This document shows positions 7,671 through 16,110 of a DNA stretch of 32,698 nucleotides, piece by piece. The stretch spans positions 1 to 32,698 of the forward strand of contig JAGIAI010000053.1 in assembly GCA_017744935.1 (NCBI GenBank), in the 5' to 3' direction. The stretch comes from Variovorax sp. (GTDB lineage Bacteria; Pseudomonadota; Gammaproteobacteria; Burkholderiales; Burkholderiaceae_C). Numbering within the stretch: the stretch's first letter is position 1; every line of letters starts with the position of its first letter. A program made the translations under genes and the position numbers. The notes under the pieces were generated by a model, which did no database searches, was not told the origin of the DNA, and saw nothing but the letters and a program-made list of their open reading frames with translations.

Positions 7671-8963
7671 ATGCGTTTTTTCAAGGATTTGAGTGTCTCG
7701 GCCTTTTCCGCCGGTTTCGTGGCGGTGCTCGTGGGTTTCACGAGTTCGGTGGCGATCGTGTTCCAGGCGGCACAGGCCTTCGGTGCCACGCCCGAGCTGA
7801 TCTCCTCGTGGATGTGGGCACTGGGGCTCGGCATGGGGCTCGCGTCGGCAGTGCCTTCGATCTGGTGGCGCAAGCCCGTGATGATTGCCTGGAGCACGCC
7901 CGGCGCCGCAGTGCTGGCGGTGGCCGGCGCCGGCTATTCGATGCAAGAGGCGGTGGGGGCTTTCATCGTCTGCGCTCTGCTCATGACCCTGGCGGGGGCC
8001 ACCGGCTGGTTCGAGCGGGTGATGAACAAGATTCCCATGGCATTGGCTTCGGCGCTTCTCGCTGGTGTGCTGGCGCGCTTCGGCCTGCAGGCGTTCGTCG
8101 CCGCCCAGACGGCATTGCCGCTGGTGCTGCTGATGCTCGGCACCTACCTGATCGGCAAACGCGTGCTGCCGCGCTATGCAGTACCGCTGACCTTGCTAGT
8201 TGCGATCATCTTTGCGGCCGCACGCGGCGAACTCGCCTGGAGCGCGGTGCACTTCAGCGTTGCGATGCCGGTGTTCACGATGCCGGTCTTCAGTTGGCAG
8301 GCGGTGGTAAGCCTCGCCTTGCCGCTCTTCGTCGTCACCATGGCTTCGCAGAATCTCCCCGGCGTCGCGGCCATTCGTGCGGCGGGCTACGAACTGCCGG
8401 TGTCGAAGCTCATCACGATCAGCGGGCTGACCACGCTCGTGCTGGCGCCATTCGGTGCGTTCGCCCTCAATCTCAGCGCGATCACTGCCGCCATCTGCAT
8501 GGGCCGGGAGGCGCACGAGGACCCGGCACGCCGCTACACGGCGGCGGTGAGTTGCGGTGCGATCTACGTGGTGATCGGCCTATTCGGTGCGGCGGTGACG
8601 GGGTTGCTGACCGCGTTTCCCAAGGAACTGGTTGCCGCCATCGCGGGCCTGGCCCTGCTCGGCACCATCGGGACCGGCATGGCTGCGGCGGTGCGTGACG
8701 AATCGCATCGCGAGGCCGCGCTCATTACTTTTCTCGTCACCCTCTCGGGCGTGACGCTACTGGGCATCGGCTCGGCCTTCTGGGGCGTGCTGGCCGGCGC
8801 TGTCGCGCTGGGCATCCAGCAGATCGGCCGCAAACCCTTTGCGGGCAAGGACATCGCGGCTGCCTGCAAACTCAAGCTCGATCAACGCGCAGCTCACGCC
8901 GCCGAAGAAGCGGCCGCGTCTTCTTCCTCATCTTCCACGCCGACCGCGGGAAAGACTTCCTGA
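7671..8963 (+). CDS. benE: BenE-family benzoate/H+ symporter-type membrane protein
   Basis: Inner-membrane transporter of the BenE family, whose characterised member imports benzoate with protons. The 430-residue product has about 11-12 hydrophobic segments from residue ~10 to ~390. Family-like features are the start FSAGFVAVLVGFTSSVAIVF, WMWALGLGMGLASAVPSIWW, and AWSTPGAAVLA, followed by MASQNLPGVAAIRAAGYELP. The last ~20 residues form a serine-rich tail (a run of six serines) of no evident function. ATG 7671 gives the family-typical beginning MRFFKDLSVSAFSAGF. The stop is 1 base before the gshB ATG, so the two genes are probably co-transcribed. No benzoate catabolic gene is in the window, so the true substrate is unknown. 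Confidence 0.88.
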   Translation: MRFFKDLSVSAFSAGFVAVLVGFTSSVAIVFQAAQAFGATPELISSWMWALGLGMGLASAVPSIWWRKPVMIAWSTPGAAVLAVAGAGYSMQEAVGAFIVCALLMTLAGATGWFERVMNKIPMALASALLAGVLARFGLQAFVAAQTALPLVLLMLGTYLIGKRVLPRYAVPLTLLVAIIFAAARGELAWSAVHFSVAMPVFTMPVFSWQAVVSLALPLFVVTMASQNLPGVAAIRAAGYELPVSKLITISGLTTLVLAPFGAFALNLSAITAAICMGREAHEDPARRYTAAVSCGAIYVVIGLFGAAVTGLLTAFPKELVAAIAGLALLGTIGTGMAAAVRDESHREAALITFLVTLSGVTLLGIGSAFWGVLAGAVALGIQQIGRKPFAGKDIAAACKLKLDQRAAHAAEEAAASSSSSSTPTAGKTS

Positions 8964-8964
8964 C

Positions 8965-9915
8965 ATGCACTTCCTCTTCGTCGCCGATCCGATCGAGCAC
9001 TTCAAGATCTACAAGGACACCACCTTCTCGATGATGCGCGAGGCCCAGCGGCGCGGCCATTCGATCTCGGTGTGCGAGCCGCGCGACATGAGCTGGCAGC
9101 GCGGCCAGCCGGTGACGGCCAAGGTGCGCAAGATCACGCTGACAGGATCGCCCGACGCGTGGTTCAGCGAGGAGTCCACCGACCAGCTTGCGCTGCATTC
9201 GTTCGACGCGGTGCTGATGCGCAAGGACCCGCCGTTCGACGCCGAATACATCTACGCGACACATCTGCTCGAGCAGGCCGAGCGCGAAGGTGCTCGCGTC
9301 ATCAACAAGCCGGCGGCGCTGCGCGACCATCCCGAGAAGCTCGCGATCATGGAGTTCTCGGAATTCACCACGCCCACGCTGGTCACGCGCGATGCGGCGG
9401 CGGTGCGAGCATTTCATGCCGAGCATCAGGACATCATCCTCAAGCCTCTCGACGGCATGGGCGGCATGGGCATCTTTCGCGTCAAGGCCGACGGGCTGAA
9501 CCTCGGCTCGATCATCGAGACACTCAACGTGGACGGCGCGCAGACGATCATGGTGCAGCGCTTCGTGCCGGAGATCGTCCAGGGCGACAAACGCGTGCTG
9601 GTGATTGGCGGAAAGCCCGTGCCCTACAGCCTTGCACGCATCCCGCAGGGCAACGAGGTGCGTGGCAACCTCGCTGCCGGCGGCAAGGGTGTGGCCCAGC
9701 CCCTGACCGAGGACGACCGCCGCATTGCCGACGCGATCGGCCCCATACTCGCCGAACGCGGCCTGCTGCTGATCGGCCTGGACGTGATCGGCGGTTCGCT
9801 GACCGAAATCAACGTCACCAGCCCCACGTGCTTCCAGGAAATCACCGAGCAGACCGGCTTCGACGTCCCGGCCATGTTCATCGATGCTCTGGAAGCGGCC
9901 GTGAACAAGGCCTGA
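8965..9915 (+). CDS. gshB: Glutathione synthetase
   Basis: Cytosolic ATP-grasp enzyme that adds glycine to gamma-glutamylcysteine, completing glutathione. The 316-residue product is the normal GshB length (E. coli 316). The N-terminal domain starts MHFLFVADPIEHFKIYKDTTF. RKDPPFDAEYIYATHLLE (residues ~86-103) and INKPAALRDHPEKL (~113-126) are family motifs. The glycine-rich ATP-grasp loop DGMGGMG is at 163-169. Near the C-terminus EINVTSPTCFQEI carries the expected metal-binding residues. ATG 8965 begins 1 base after the benE stop. The 3' end faces the siderophore receptor gene, with 13 bases between the two stops and no visible terminator. Confidence 0.96.
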   Translation: MHFLFVADPIEHFKIYKDTTFSMMREAQRRGHSISVCEPRDMSWQRGQPVTAKVRKITLTGSPDAWFSEESTDQLALHSFDAVLMRKDPPFDAEYIYATHLLEQAEREGARVINKPAALRDHPEKLAIMEFSEFTTPTLVTRDAAAVRAFHAEHQDIILKPLDGMGGMGIFRVKADGLNLGSIIETLNVDGAQTIMVQRFVPEIVQGDKRVLVIGGKPVPYSLARIPQGNEVRGNLAAGGKGVAQPLTEDDRRIADAIGPILAERGLLLIGLDVIGGSLTEINVTSPTCFQEITEQTGFDVPAMFIDALEAAVNKA

Positions 9916-9928
9916 GGACGGGGCAGGG

Positions 9929-12148
9929 TCAGAACTCCAGGGTGGCGCTGACGCTGTAGGTGCGGGGATTGCCCAAGACGAGGTAGCCCGCACCCGGGTA
10001 ACCGCCGACCGAGGCCCAGTAGTTGCGGTCGGCCACGTTCTCGATGCGAGCGCGCAGCGTCACGAGCTTGCCGGCAACATCCGTGACGTAGCGGGCGCCA
10101 AGATCGACGCGGCCCCAACCCGGCACGCGCAGCGTATTGGCCGAATCGGCATAGCTCGATCCGGTGGCGATCAGGCGACCGTCGAGGGTCAGGCCGCGAA
10201 CGCCCGGCACATCCCATTCGAGGCCGATGGTGCCCTGCTGCTTCGGCACGCCGATGACCTTCTTGCCGTCGGTCGTGATGCTGCCGGTGTCGCGTTGCTC
10301 GGCCTCGAGGAAGGTCACCCCGCCCAGGAGGCGGAAGCCCTTGATCGGCTCGCCGTAGGCGTTCAGCTCAATGCCCTGATGCCGATCCTGGCCCTCGGCG
10401 GCAAAGACGCCGGAGGCGTTGCGCAGCGCGCGCGGCTTCTCGATCGAGAAGAGCGCGGCCGTTGCACCGAGGCCGTTGGCTTCGTACTTGAGGCCGATTT
10501 CCTTCTGCTTGGCGACATACGAAGCCAGCGTCTCGCCCACGTTGAGCACAGGCAATCCGCCGACCTGGGCGGGCGCGGTTTCACCCGGCGTGAGGCTCTC
10601 GATGTAGTTCGCGTAGGCGGACAGTTGCTTGTTGAACTTGAACACCACGCCCGCCGCCGGGCTGGTGCGGCTGTCGTCGTTGCCGCCGGTGGGTGCGCCG
10701 GTGTCGTAGGCGAAGTTGTCGATCTTCAGGGTCTGGTAGCGCGCGCCGAGCGTGAGCAGCAGCGTCTCGTCCATGAAGCCCATCGTGTCGCCGACGGCAT
10801 AGCTGGTCAGACGCTTCGCCTGCGTGAGCGCCGGCGCGGCCAGGTTGTTTCCTCCAGAGGCGAAGGGGCCGAACGCGGGCTGCAGCGGCGTCGGCGTCGG
10901 GTAGTAGAGGTTGGTCGATTGCGTGTTCAGGAAGTCGAACTTGTAGGCGTTCTTGCGTTCCGAATCGAAGTAGTCGTAGGAGGCCACCAGCGAGTGCTTG
11001 ACGGGGCCTGTCCACACGGTGCCGCGCACGCCGACTTCGGCGGACTTGACGTCTTCATCCGCCGTGTTGTCGAAGCGGTAGGTCGAGCCGGCACCGGTCA
11101 ATGTGTTGGTCACGGTGAGGTTGGCGAGCGAATTGGCCTCGCTGCCGCTGCGCTTGCCGAGGGCGAACCAGCCGGTCGCGTTGTCGGTGAAGTCGTATTC
11201 GCCGCGAATCGTGCCGAAGGTGTCGCGCTCGTTGGAATAGCTCCAGGGCTGCGCCCAGTTGGTCTGAGAATCCGGCGCGGAAGGCACGGAGGTCACGGTG
11301 GGGTCCAGCGTGACGTTGGTGCGCGTCTGCTTCAGCCGATGGTCCTGGTAGCCGATGTCGGCCGACAGCCGGGCATTGCGGCTGCGCCAGTCGAGGCCCA
11401 CGGACGCGACGTCCAGACGCACGTCTTCGTTGTCGACGCCCGTGCCGCCATCGCGATGTGCTGCGTTCACGCGAATGCCGACGCTGTTGTCGGGCCCGAA
11501 GCGGCGCGCGATGTCGGCAGCCGCGTAAAGCTGCGAGCCATTCGAGGCGCCGAGCGTGACCTGCGTCAGCGGATCGTTGCCGGCGCGCTTGGGCAGCAGG
11601 TTGATGGCGCCCCCAATGCCGTCACCGCCGGGCGAGGCGCCGTTCAGGAATGCGCTTGGCCCACGCAGCACTGCGACGCGCTCGAACAGCTCGGACGAGA
11701 TGTACTGCCGAGGCAGCAGGCTATAGATGCCGTTATAGGCGATGCTGTCAGATCCGAGCAGAAAACCGCGGATGAAGTAGCTTTCCTGGAAGTTGCCGAA
11801 ACCTCGTGCCACGCGCACCGATGGATCGTTCAGCAGCACGTCGCCGACGCTGCGCGCCTGCTGGTTCCGGATGAGTTCGTTGGTGTAGCTCGTTGCGCTG
11901 AACGGCGAGCTCATGTTGTCGACGTTGCCGAGGATGCCGACGCGGCCGCCGGTGGCGACCTGCCCGCCGGCAAAGGGCTTCGGGAGACCGGCGGCGGAGG
12001 CGTCTGCACTCGCCTCGACCGTCACCGTCGAGAGCGTCGCGGCCTCCGGCGCAGCTGCAGGAGCGGTTTGCGCAGTCGCGACGAGCGTTTGGAGCGCGAG
12101 GGTCGCTGCGATGGCGACCGGGCGGAGGGGAAAGCGGCGGGAAGGCAT
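9929..12148 (-). CDS. TonB-dependent siderophore receptor
   Basis: Outer-membrane beta-barrel transporter, probably for a ferric siderophore. From ATG 12148 the product has 739 residues, beginning with a signal peptide (MPSRRFPLRPVAIAATLALQTLVATAQ). A possible TonB box is in STVTVEA. The plug domain includes NELIRNQQARSVGDVLLNDPSV, ESYFIRGF, ERVAVLRGPSAFLNG and GGAINLLPKRA, and is followed by the barrel and a terminal Phe (SVSATLEF), as outer-membrane proteins end. There is no STN signalling domain, so transcription is probably not controlled by a sigma/anti-sigma pair. The frame extends 16 codons upstream of the chosen start, but only ATG 12148 places a signal peptide at the N-terminus. A Fur-like site lies 24 bases upstream. 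No siderophore synthesis gene is nearby, so uptake of a foreign siderophore is plausible. The ligand cannot be told from sequence. Confidence 0.93.
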   Translation of the reverse strand: MPSRRFPLRPVAIAATLALQTLVATAQTAPAAAPEAATLSTVTVEASADASAAGLPKPFAGGQVATGGRVGILGNVDNMSSPFSATSYTNELIRNQQARSVGDVLLNDPSVRVARGFGNFQESYFIRGFLLGSDSIAYNGIYSLLPRQYISSELFERVAVLRGPSAFLNGASPGGDGIGGAINLLPKRAGNDPLTQVTLGASNGSQLYAAADIARRFGPDNSVGIRVNAAHRDGGTGVDNEDVRLDVASVGLDWRSRNARLSADIGYQDHRLKQTRTNVTLDPTVTSVPSAPDSQTNWAQPWSYSNERDTFGTIRGEYDFTDNATGWFALGKRSGSEANSLANLTVTNTLTGAGSTYRFDNTADEDVKSAEVGVRGTVWTGPVKHSLVASYDYFDSERKNAYKFDFLNTQSTNLYYPTPTPLQPAFGPFASGGNNLAAPALTQAKRLTSYAVGDTMGFMDETLLLTLGARYQTLKIDNFAYDTGAPTGGNDDSRTSPAAGVVFKFNKQLSAYANYIESLTPGETAPAQVGGLPVLNVGETLASYVAKQKEIGLKYEANGLGATAALFSIEKPRALRNASGVFAAEGQDRHQGIELNAYGEPIKGFRLLGGVTFLEAEQRDTGSITTDGKKVIGVPKQQGTIGLEWDVPGVRGLTLDGRLIATGSSYADSANTLRVPGWGRVDLGARYVTDVAGKLVTLRARIENVADRNYWASVGGYPGAGYLVLGNPRTYSVSATLEF

Positions 12149-12171
12149 GGACGGTTCTTTGTATGCAGTGC

Positions 12172-12190
12172 AAATGCGAACCGTTATTAT
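12172..12190 (-). promoter_or_regulatory. Putative Fur box upstream of the siderophore receptor
   Basis: On the + strand AAATGCGAACCGTTATTAT matches 16 of 19 positions of AAATGAGAATCATTATTAT, a sequence I recall from iron-regulated promoters. Seen from the gene it reads with GATAAT at one end. It lies 24-42 bases upstream of the receptor ATG, where bound Fur-Fe(II) would block transcription. Confidence 0.55.
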
Positions 12191-12271
12191 CCGCATCGAG
12201 GCGCGCGTAACTGCGGCGCCACAGCCGAAATCAGCTGCGGCGTTGTTTTTCGACCAGTCGGTGGTGCGCCT

Positions 12272-13036
12272 TCAGCCGCTGCGGCGGCCGTCCACGAAAA
12301 CCATGAGTTCCTGCGGCGCGAACGCCGTCCAGCTCTCGTTCGTGGTCAGCGGCGAGGTCACGACGATCGCGACCCGGTCGGTCGGCGTCGTGTGGTGGGC
12401 GAAGTCGATGCTCAGGTCTTCATCGGCCAGTTGGGCGCTGAGGAAGGGATGCTTGCGCTCGATGTACCAAAGATTTGTCGAAGCATGTGCCCACAGCGCC
12501 TGCCCGTTCGACAGCATGAAGTTGAAGGTCCCGTGCGCCGCCAGCCGGGGCGCCAACTCACGCAGTGTCAGGGTGAGTTCCTCGACGCTCGGCACGTCCG
12601 CGTGCGACTTGGCCAGCTCCTGCATGATCCAGCAGAAGGCGTGCTCGCTGTCAGTGTTGCCGACGGGGTGAAAGCTGCCGTGCAGACGCGGCCGGAAGTC
12701 CTTCAGGTCGCCGTTGTGCGCGAACACCCAGTAGCGCCCCCACAGTTCGCGCACGAAGGGATGGCAGTTCTGGAGATTGACTGCACCCTGGGTGGCCTTG
12801 CGGATGTGCGCGATGACATTGCGACTTTGAATGGGGTAGCGACGGATCAGCTCAGCCACAGGCGATTCGCAGGCGGGCTGGTGATCGACGAAGTGCCTGA
12901 GGCCCCGATCCTCGAAGAAGGCGATGCCCCAGCCGTCCGCATGGTGGTCGGTGCGCCCGCCGCGCTGCGCGAACCCCGTGAAGCTGAAGGTCACGTCGGT
13001 CGGCGTGTTGCAGTTCATTCCGAGTAGCTGGCACAT
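12272..13036 (-). CDS. Class II glutamine amidotransferase, YafJ-type
   Basis: Predicted cytosolic N-terminal-nucleophile glutaminase domain protein of 254 residues, similar to E. coli YafJ. Cys2, exposed after removal of Met1 (MCQLLGMNCN), should be the nucleophile. Further class II features are HADGWGIAFF around residue 32, NVIAHIRKATQG (~73-84), WVFAHNGDL (~103-111) and GNTDSEHAFCWI (~126-137). No synthetase or second catalytic domain is attached, so what accepts the released ammonia is unknown. The start at 13036 lies 9 bases after the stop of the upstream MFS gene on the same strand, so the two are probably co-transcribed. Identification to family is firm, but the biological role is not. 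Confidence 0.92.
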   Translation of the reverse strand: MCQLLGMNCNTPTDVTFSFTGFAQRGGRTDHHADGWGIAFFEDRGLRHFVDHQPACESPVAELIRRYPIQSRNVIAHIRKATQGAVNLQNCHPFVRELWGRYWVFAHNGDLKDFRPRLHGSFHPVGNTDSEHAFCWIMQELAKSHADVPSVEELTLTLRELAPRLAAHGTFNFMLSNGQALWAHASTNLWYIERKHPFLSAQLADEDLSIDFAHHTTPTDRVAIVVTSPLTTNESWTAFAPQELMVFVDGRRSG

Positions 13037-13045
13037 CTGGATAGC

Positions 13046-14518
13046 TTAGTTCACAGGCTGTTCGTCGAGCTTGCTGGAAGGCTTTTCGCGCAACTGCCAT
13101 GCGGCGCAGATCGCGAGCGCGCAAACGGCGGCGAGCATGACGAAGACCTCATCGAAGGCAGCGAGCCGCGCCGGGCTGCTGGCCGCATTGGCCAGCGAAT
13201 CGCCATGCGCGGCAAGGCGCCATTCGAGAATGACCGCGCAGAGGCTGACGCCCGCCGCGCCGCCGAGCATGCGCAGGAAGTTGATCGAGCTGGCACCCTG
13301 CGGAATCATGTGCTTGGGCAGTGGTCGCATCGAACCAAGATTGAGCGACGGAAGAATGAACCCGAGCCCGATGCGCCCGATGACCGCAAACACGACCAGC
13401 AGCCACAGCCCGCTGTCGAGACGGAGCACGATCATCAGCGCGAACGAGGCAGCCAGCAGCATCAGGCCGATGGTCACCAGCAGATAGGTCGGGTGCCGGT
13501 CCGCGAGCCGGCCGACGCCGGCGATGGCGAACGCCAGCACCACGCCCGCCGGCAGCAGGATGGTGCCCACGTGCGAGGCCGAAAGCTGGAGTCCGACCTG
13601 CATGTATACCGGCAGCAGATAGGTCGACCCGAAGAGCGCGGTGCCGTAGATGAAGGCGACGATGCTGCCCATCGCGAACTGCCTGTGCTTGAACAGAGCG
13701 AGATTCATGAGGGGCATGCCGCCTGCCGCCGCGAACCGTCGCTGCCAGGCAAGAAAAGCGCCGAAAGCCACGCCGGCCGCGGCCAAAAGGGCGGTGGCCT
13801 GGGTCGGCGAGTCGCCCCGCAGTGCGACCAGCCCGTTCAGCAGACACAGCGTGCCGATGGTGCCGAGCGCGAGGCCGCGCCAGTCGAGCCCGGTGTCGCG
13901 CGACGCCGCCGCGCCGCCCGGCGCAGTGGTCGGAACGAACTTGTAGGCCAGCCAGATCGACGTGATGCAGAACGGCACCACCATGAAGAAGATCGAGCGC
14001 CAGCCGAACAGGTCGACCAGCACGCCACCGATGCTCGGCCCGATCGCTGGCGCAAGCACCACGCCCATGCCGAAGATGCCGCTGGCGCGGCCCTGCTCGT
14101 GAGGCTCAAAGGCACGAAGGATGATGATGGCCGGGATTGGCTGAACCACGCCGGCCGCCAGTCCTTCTGCGACGCGCGCGAGCAGCACCAGCGAGAAGTT
14201 CGTTGCCAGCCCACCGGTCATGCCGCCGGCCAGCAGCAGCACCATGGTCCCGACATAGGTGCGCCGGTAGCCGTAGCGCGACAGCAGCCACGGCGTGGTG
14301 AGCATCGAGACCGTCATCGCCACCATGAAACCCGAACTCACCCATTGCGCCCGCTCCTGGCCGAGCGAAAAATGGTGGCTCATGCCCGGGATCGCCACAT
14401 TGACGATGGTGGAAGACATGATCGAAGCCATCACCCCCACCATGACGGAAAAGAGCAGGAGCCAGCGATAGCGCTCGCCGTAGCGGCTGCTCAGGGATTG
14501 CGCGGAAAGTTGATTCAT
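13046..14518 (-). CDS. DHA2-type MFS drug efflux transporter (EmrB/QacA-like)
   Basis: Inner-membrane proton-driven exporter of 490 residues with about 14 hydrophobic segments, as in the DHA2 group. Motifs seen: VMASIMSSTIVNVAIPGM in the first helix region (with the D of the usual motif replaced by S), WLLSRYGYRRTYVGTM (motif A-like loop), GLAAGVVQPIPAIIILRAF, and GMGVVLAPAIGPSIGGVLVD (antiporter motif C with the Gly/Pro pattern). Start choice: the frame is open far upstream, but ATG 14518 gives MNQLSAQSLSSRYGERYRWLLL directly before helix 1. No MarR or TetR regulator is adjacent. The glutamine amidotransferase gene follows after 9 bases. The substrate is unknown. A membrane-fusion partner gene is absent, so it may act alone or with a distant partner. 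Confidence 0.9.
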   Translation of the reverse strand: MNQLSAQSLSSRYGERYRWLLLFSVMVGVMASIMSSTIVNVAIPGMSHHFSLGQERAQWVSSGFMVAMTVSMLTTPWLLSRYGYRRTYVGTMVLLLAGGMTGGLATNFSLVLLARVAEGLAAGVVQPIPAIIILRAFEPHEQGRASGIFGMGVVLAPAIGPSIGGVLVDLFGWRSIFFMVVPFCITSIWLAYKFVPTTAPGGAAASRDTGLDWRGLALGTIGTLCLLNGLVALRGDSPTQATALLAAAGVAFGAFLAWQRRFAAAGGMPLMNLALFKHRQFAMGSIVAFIYGTALFGSTYLLPVYMQVGLQLSASHVGTILLPAGVVLAFAIAGVGRLADRHPTYLLVTIGLMLLAASFALMIVLRLDSGLWLLVVFAVIGRIGLGFILPSLNLGSMRPLPKHMIPQGASSINFLRMLGGAAGVSLCAVILEWRLAAHGDSLANAASSPARLAAFDEVFVMLAAVCALAICAAWQLREKPSSKLDEQPVN

Positions 14519-14589
14519 GTAGGGAAGCCGGTCGGGCCGTCCTACAAGCATATCGGCGTTTGGGACGCGGACGCCGCAAGGCGGCGGAC

Positions 14590-14595
14590 CACAAT
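14590..14595 (+). promoter_or_regulatory. Possible -10 box of the zinc metallopeptidase gene
   Basis: CACAAT overlaps an upstream in-frame ATG (14594) and lies 34 bases before the preferred ATG 14630. If it is the -10 box, transcription would start near 14602 and only the later start codon could be used. Confidence 0.3.
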
Positions 14596-14629
14596 GGCCA
14601 GCCGATCCGATCGCGACGAAAGACCCGCC

Positions 14630-15895
14630 ATGGCCCTGGACGACAACGACATCGAGAGCAAGGGTGACGCCACGCAGTCGCTCGCCACCGAATTCAAGGC
14701 GCCGACCGTCACCCGCGCCTATCAATGTCAGTGCGGCCGGCCGGTGTTTCTCGCCAACAGTCGCTGCCTCGCGTGCCAGACGCCGCTGGGCTACGTAATC
14801 GAACAACTTGGCGTCGTGCCGCTCGAGCCTGCAAAGCACGAAGGCGCGGAGCCCGACACATTCACCGTGTTCGGCGACACCGGCGGCAAGGCCTACCGGC
14901 ACTGCGCAAACCTGATGACGCCGTCCGCTTGCAACTGGATGGTGCCGGCCCCACGCGAAGGCGACGATCCCTCGTTCAACGTCCACGGACTGGCGCCCGG
15001 CATGTGCCTCGCCTGCAGCGTGACGCGCACCATTCCGGACCTGACCGTCGAGGGCAATGGCGACCGTTGGCTCGCGCTTGAACTCGCGAAGCGGCGGCTG
15101 CTCTCGCAGCTCCTGGCGCTGAAGTTGCCGGTGGTCACGCGGCTCAGCGATCCGGTGCACGGCCTCGCCTTCGACTTCCTGAGCAACATGCCCGGTGCGC
15201 CGCACGTGCTCACCGGTCACGACACAGGCGTCATCACCCTCAACGCCGAAGAGGCCCAGGACGACGTGCGCGAACGCATTCGCGCCGAAATGCGCGAACC
15301 GTATCGCACATTGCTCGGCCACTTCCGCCACGAGATCGGGCACTACTACTGGGATCTCCTGGTGCAGCCGACGGCTTGGATCGACGATTTCCGTGCGCTC
15401 TTCGGCGATGAGCGCGAGGACTACGCAGCCGCGCTACGCAAGCACTACGACAACGGCGCGCCCGCGGATTGGGCTGATCGCTTCGTCACCAGCTATGCCA
15501 GCTCGCATCCGTGGGAGGACTGGGCCGAAACCTGGGCGCACTACCTGCACATGGCCGATACGGCGGATACGGCCCTGAGCTTCGGTGTCGACGCGCGAAA
15601 CGTCGAACTGGCCAGCGATCTCTTCGAGCCCACGGACCTCTGGCAGCCCGACCATCCGGAAGCCGGGCGCTTCCTCGACTTCATCAACGGCTGGGTGCGG
15701 CTCACGAATGTGCTCAACGAGTTGTCGCGCAGCATGGGGCAGCCCGACTACTACCCCTTCGTGCTACCGCGAGCAGCCGTCGGCAAGCTGCAGTTCATCC
15801 ACCTCGTGATCGCCGAACAGCGCGAGCGCGGCCCGCAGTCGGCAGAAACAGTGCCCGAGGCAGACCCTGTACCGGAGCCCGAACATCAGGCCTGA
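14630..15895 (+). CDS. Zinc-ribbon putative zinc metallopeptidase (Peptidase_Mx type)
   Basis: Predicted cytosolic protein of 421 residues with an N-terminal zinc-binding region and a putative metallopeptidase domain. Cysteines C33-X-C35 and C46-X2-C49 form a zinc ribbon. A second set, C92, C101 and C126-X2-C129, may bind another ion. The catalytic motif HEIGH (H234, E235, H238) sits in HFRHEIGHYYWD. The segment HPWEDWAETWAHYLHM (~293-308) probably supplies the third metal ligand through a glutamate. There is no signal peptide. The architecture matches a family annotated as putative zinc-binding metallopeptidase, whose substrate I do not know. ATG 14630 is preferred over in-frame ATG 14594 because a GAAAG lies upstream and a -10-like box overlaps 14594. 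The 3' end overlaps the convergent Cys-rich gene by 10 bases. Confidence 0.87.
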   Translation: MALDDNDIESKGDATQSLATEFKAPTVTRAYQCQCGRPVFLANSRCLACQTPLGYVIEQLGVVPLEPAKHEGAEPDTFTVFGDTGGKAYRHCANLMTPSACNWMVPAPREGDDPSFNVHGLAPGMCLACSVTRTIPDLTVEGNGDRWLALELAKRRLLSQLLALKLPVVTRLSDPVHGLAFDFLSNMPGAPHVLTGHDTGVITLNAEEAQDDVRERIRAEMREPYRTLLGHFRHEIGHYYWDLLVQPTAWIDDFRALFGDEREDYAAALRKHYDNGAPADWADRFVTSYASSHPWEDWAETWAHYLHMADTADTALSFGVDARNVELASDLFEPTDLWQPDHPEAGRFLDFINGWVRLTNVLNELSRSMGQPDYYPFVLPRAAVGKLQFIHLVIAEQRERGPQSAETVPEADPVPEPEHQA

Positions 15896-16110
15896 ACGGC
15901 CGTCAACGCCGCGCACCGCGCGCAGATGCACGCGAGCCCGCGCTTCTCCGGGGGCACCCTGGCCAGCAACTCGGGGCTGAAGCTGAATTCCGTTGACATG
16001 CACCAGCACGGCGGTTGCTTCTGGCCGGTTTCCCGCTCCACTTCCATCGCGCAGCGATTGGCTTCGCCGCACAACGGGCAGTGCGAGGCGTCGAGACTTG
16101 AATAGTCCAT
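15886..16110 (-). CDS. Cysteine-rich CWC family small protein
   Basis: A 74-residue protein with eight cysteines: C11-X2-C14, C20, C35-W-C37 and C61-X-C63-X2-C66. The CWC triplet and the spacing fit the Cys-rich CWC family, probably a small zinc-binding protein of unknown role. Its ATG overlaps the phosphofructokinase stop codon by one base (TGATG), so it is very likely translated by coupling to that gene. Its last codons overlap the 3' end of the convergent metallopeptidase gene by 10 bases. The function is unknown, and coupling to phosphofructokinase is the only contextual clue. Confidence 0.85.
   Translation of the reverse strand: MDYSSLDASHCPLCGEANRCAMEVERETGQKQPPCWCMSTEFSFSPELLARVPPEKRGLACICARCAALTAVQA

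Noticed and set aside
12218..12250. Hairpin GCCACAGC-N8-GCTGCGGC followed by GTTGTTTTT on the + strand, in the amidotransferase-receptor spacer
   Set aside because: It is terminator-like only on the + strand, where no gene ends. One stem mismatch and a poor T-run on the - strand make it unconvincing.
10295..13027. A 910-codon open frame on the + strand opposite the siderophore receptor and amidotransferase
   Set aside because: Same reasoning: the opposite strand encodes a complete receptor with signal peptide and terminal Phe. The antisense product is compositionally odd and has no motif.
14519..14593. A -35/-10 pair for the MFS gene
   Set aside because: TATGCT is possible as a -10, but the nearest TTG-type hexamer is 21 bases away. 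No convincing promoter was found.
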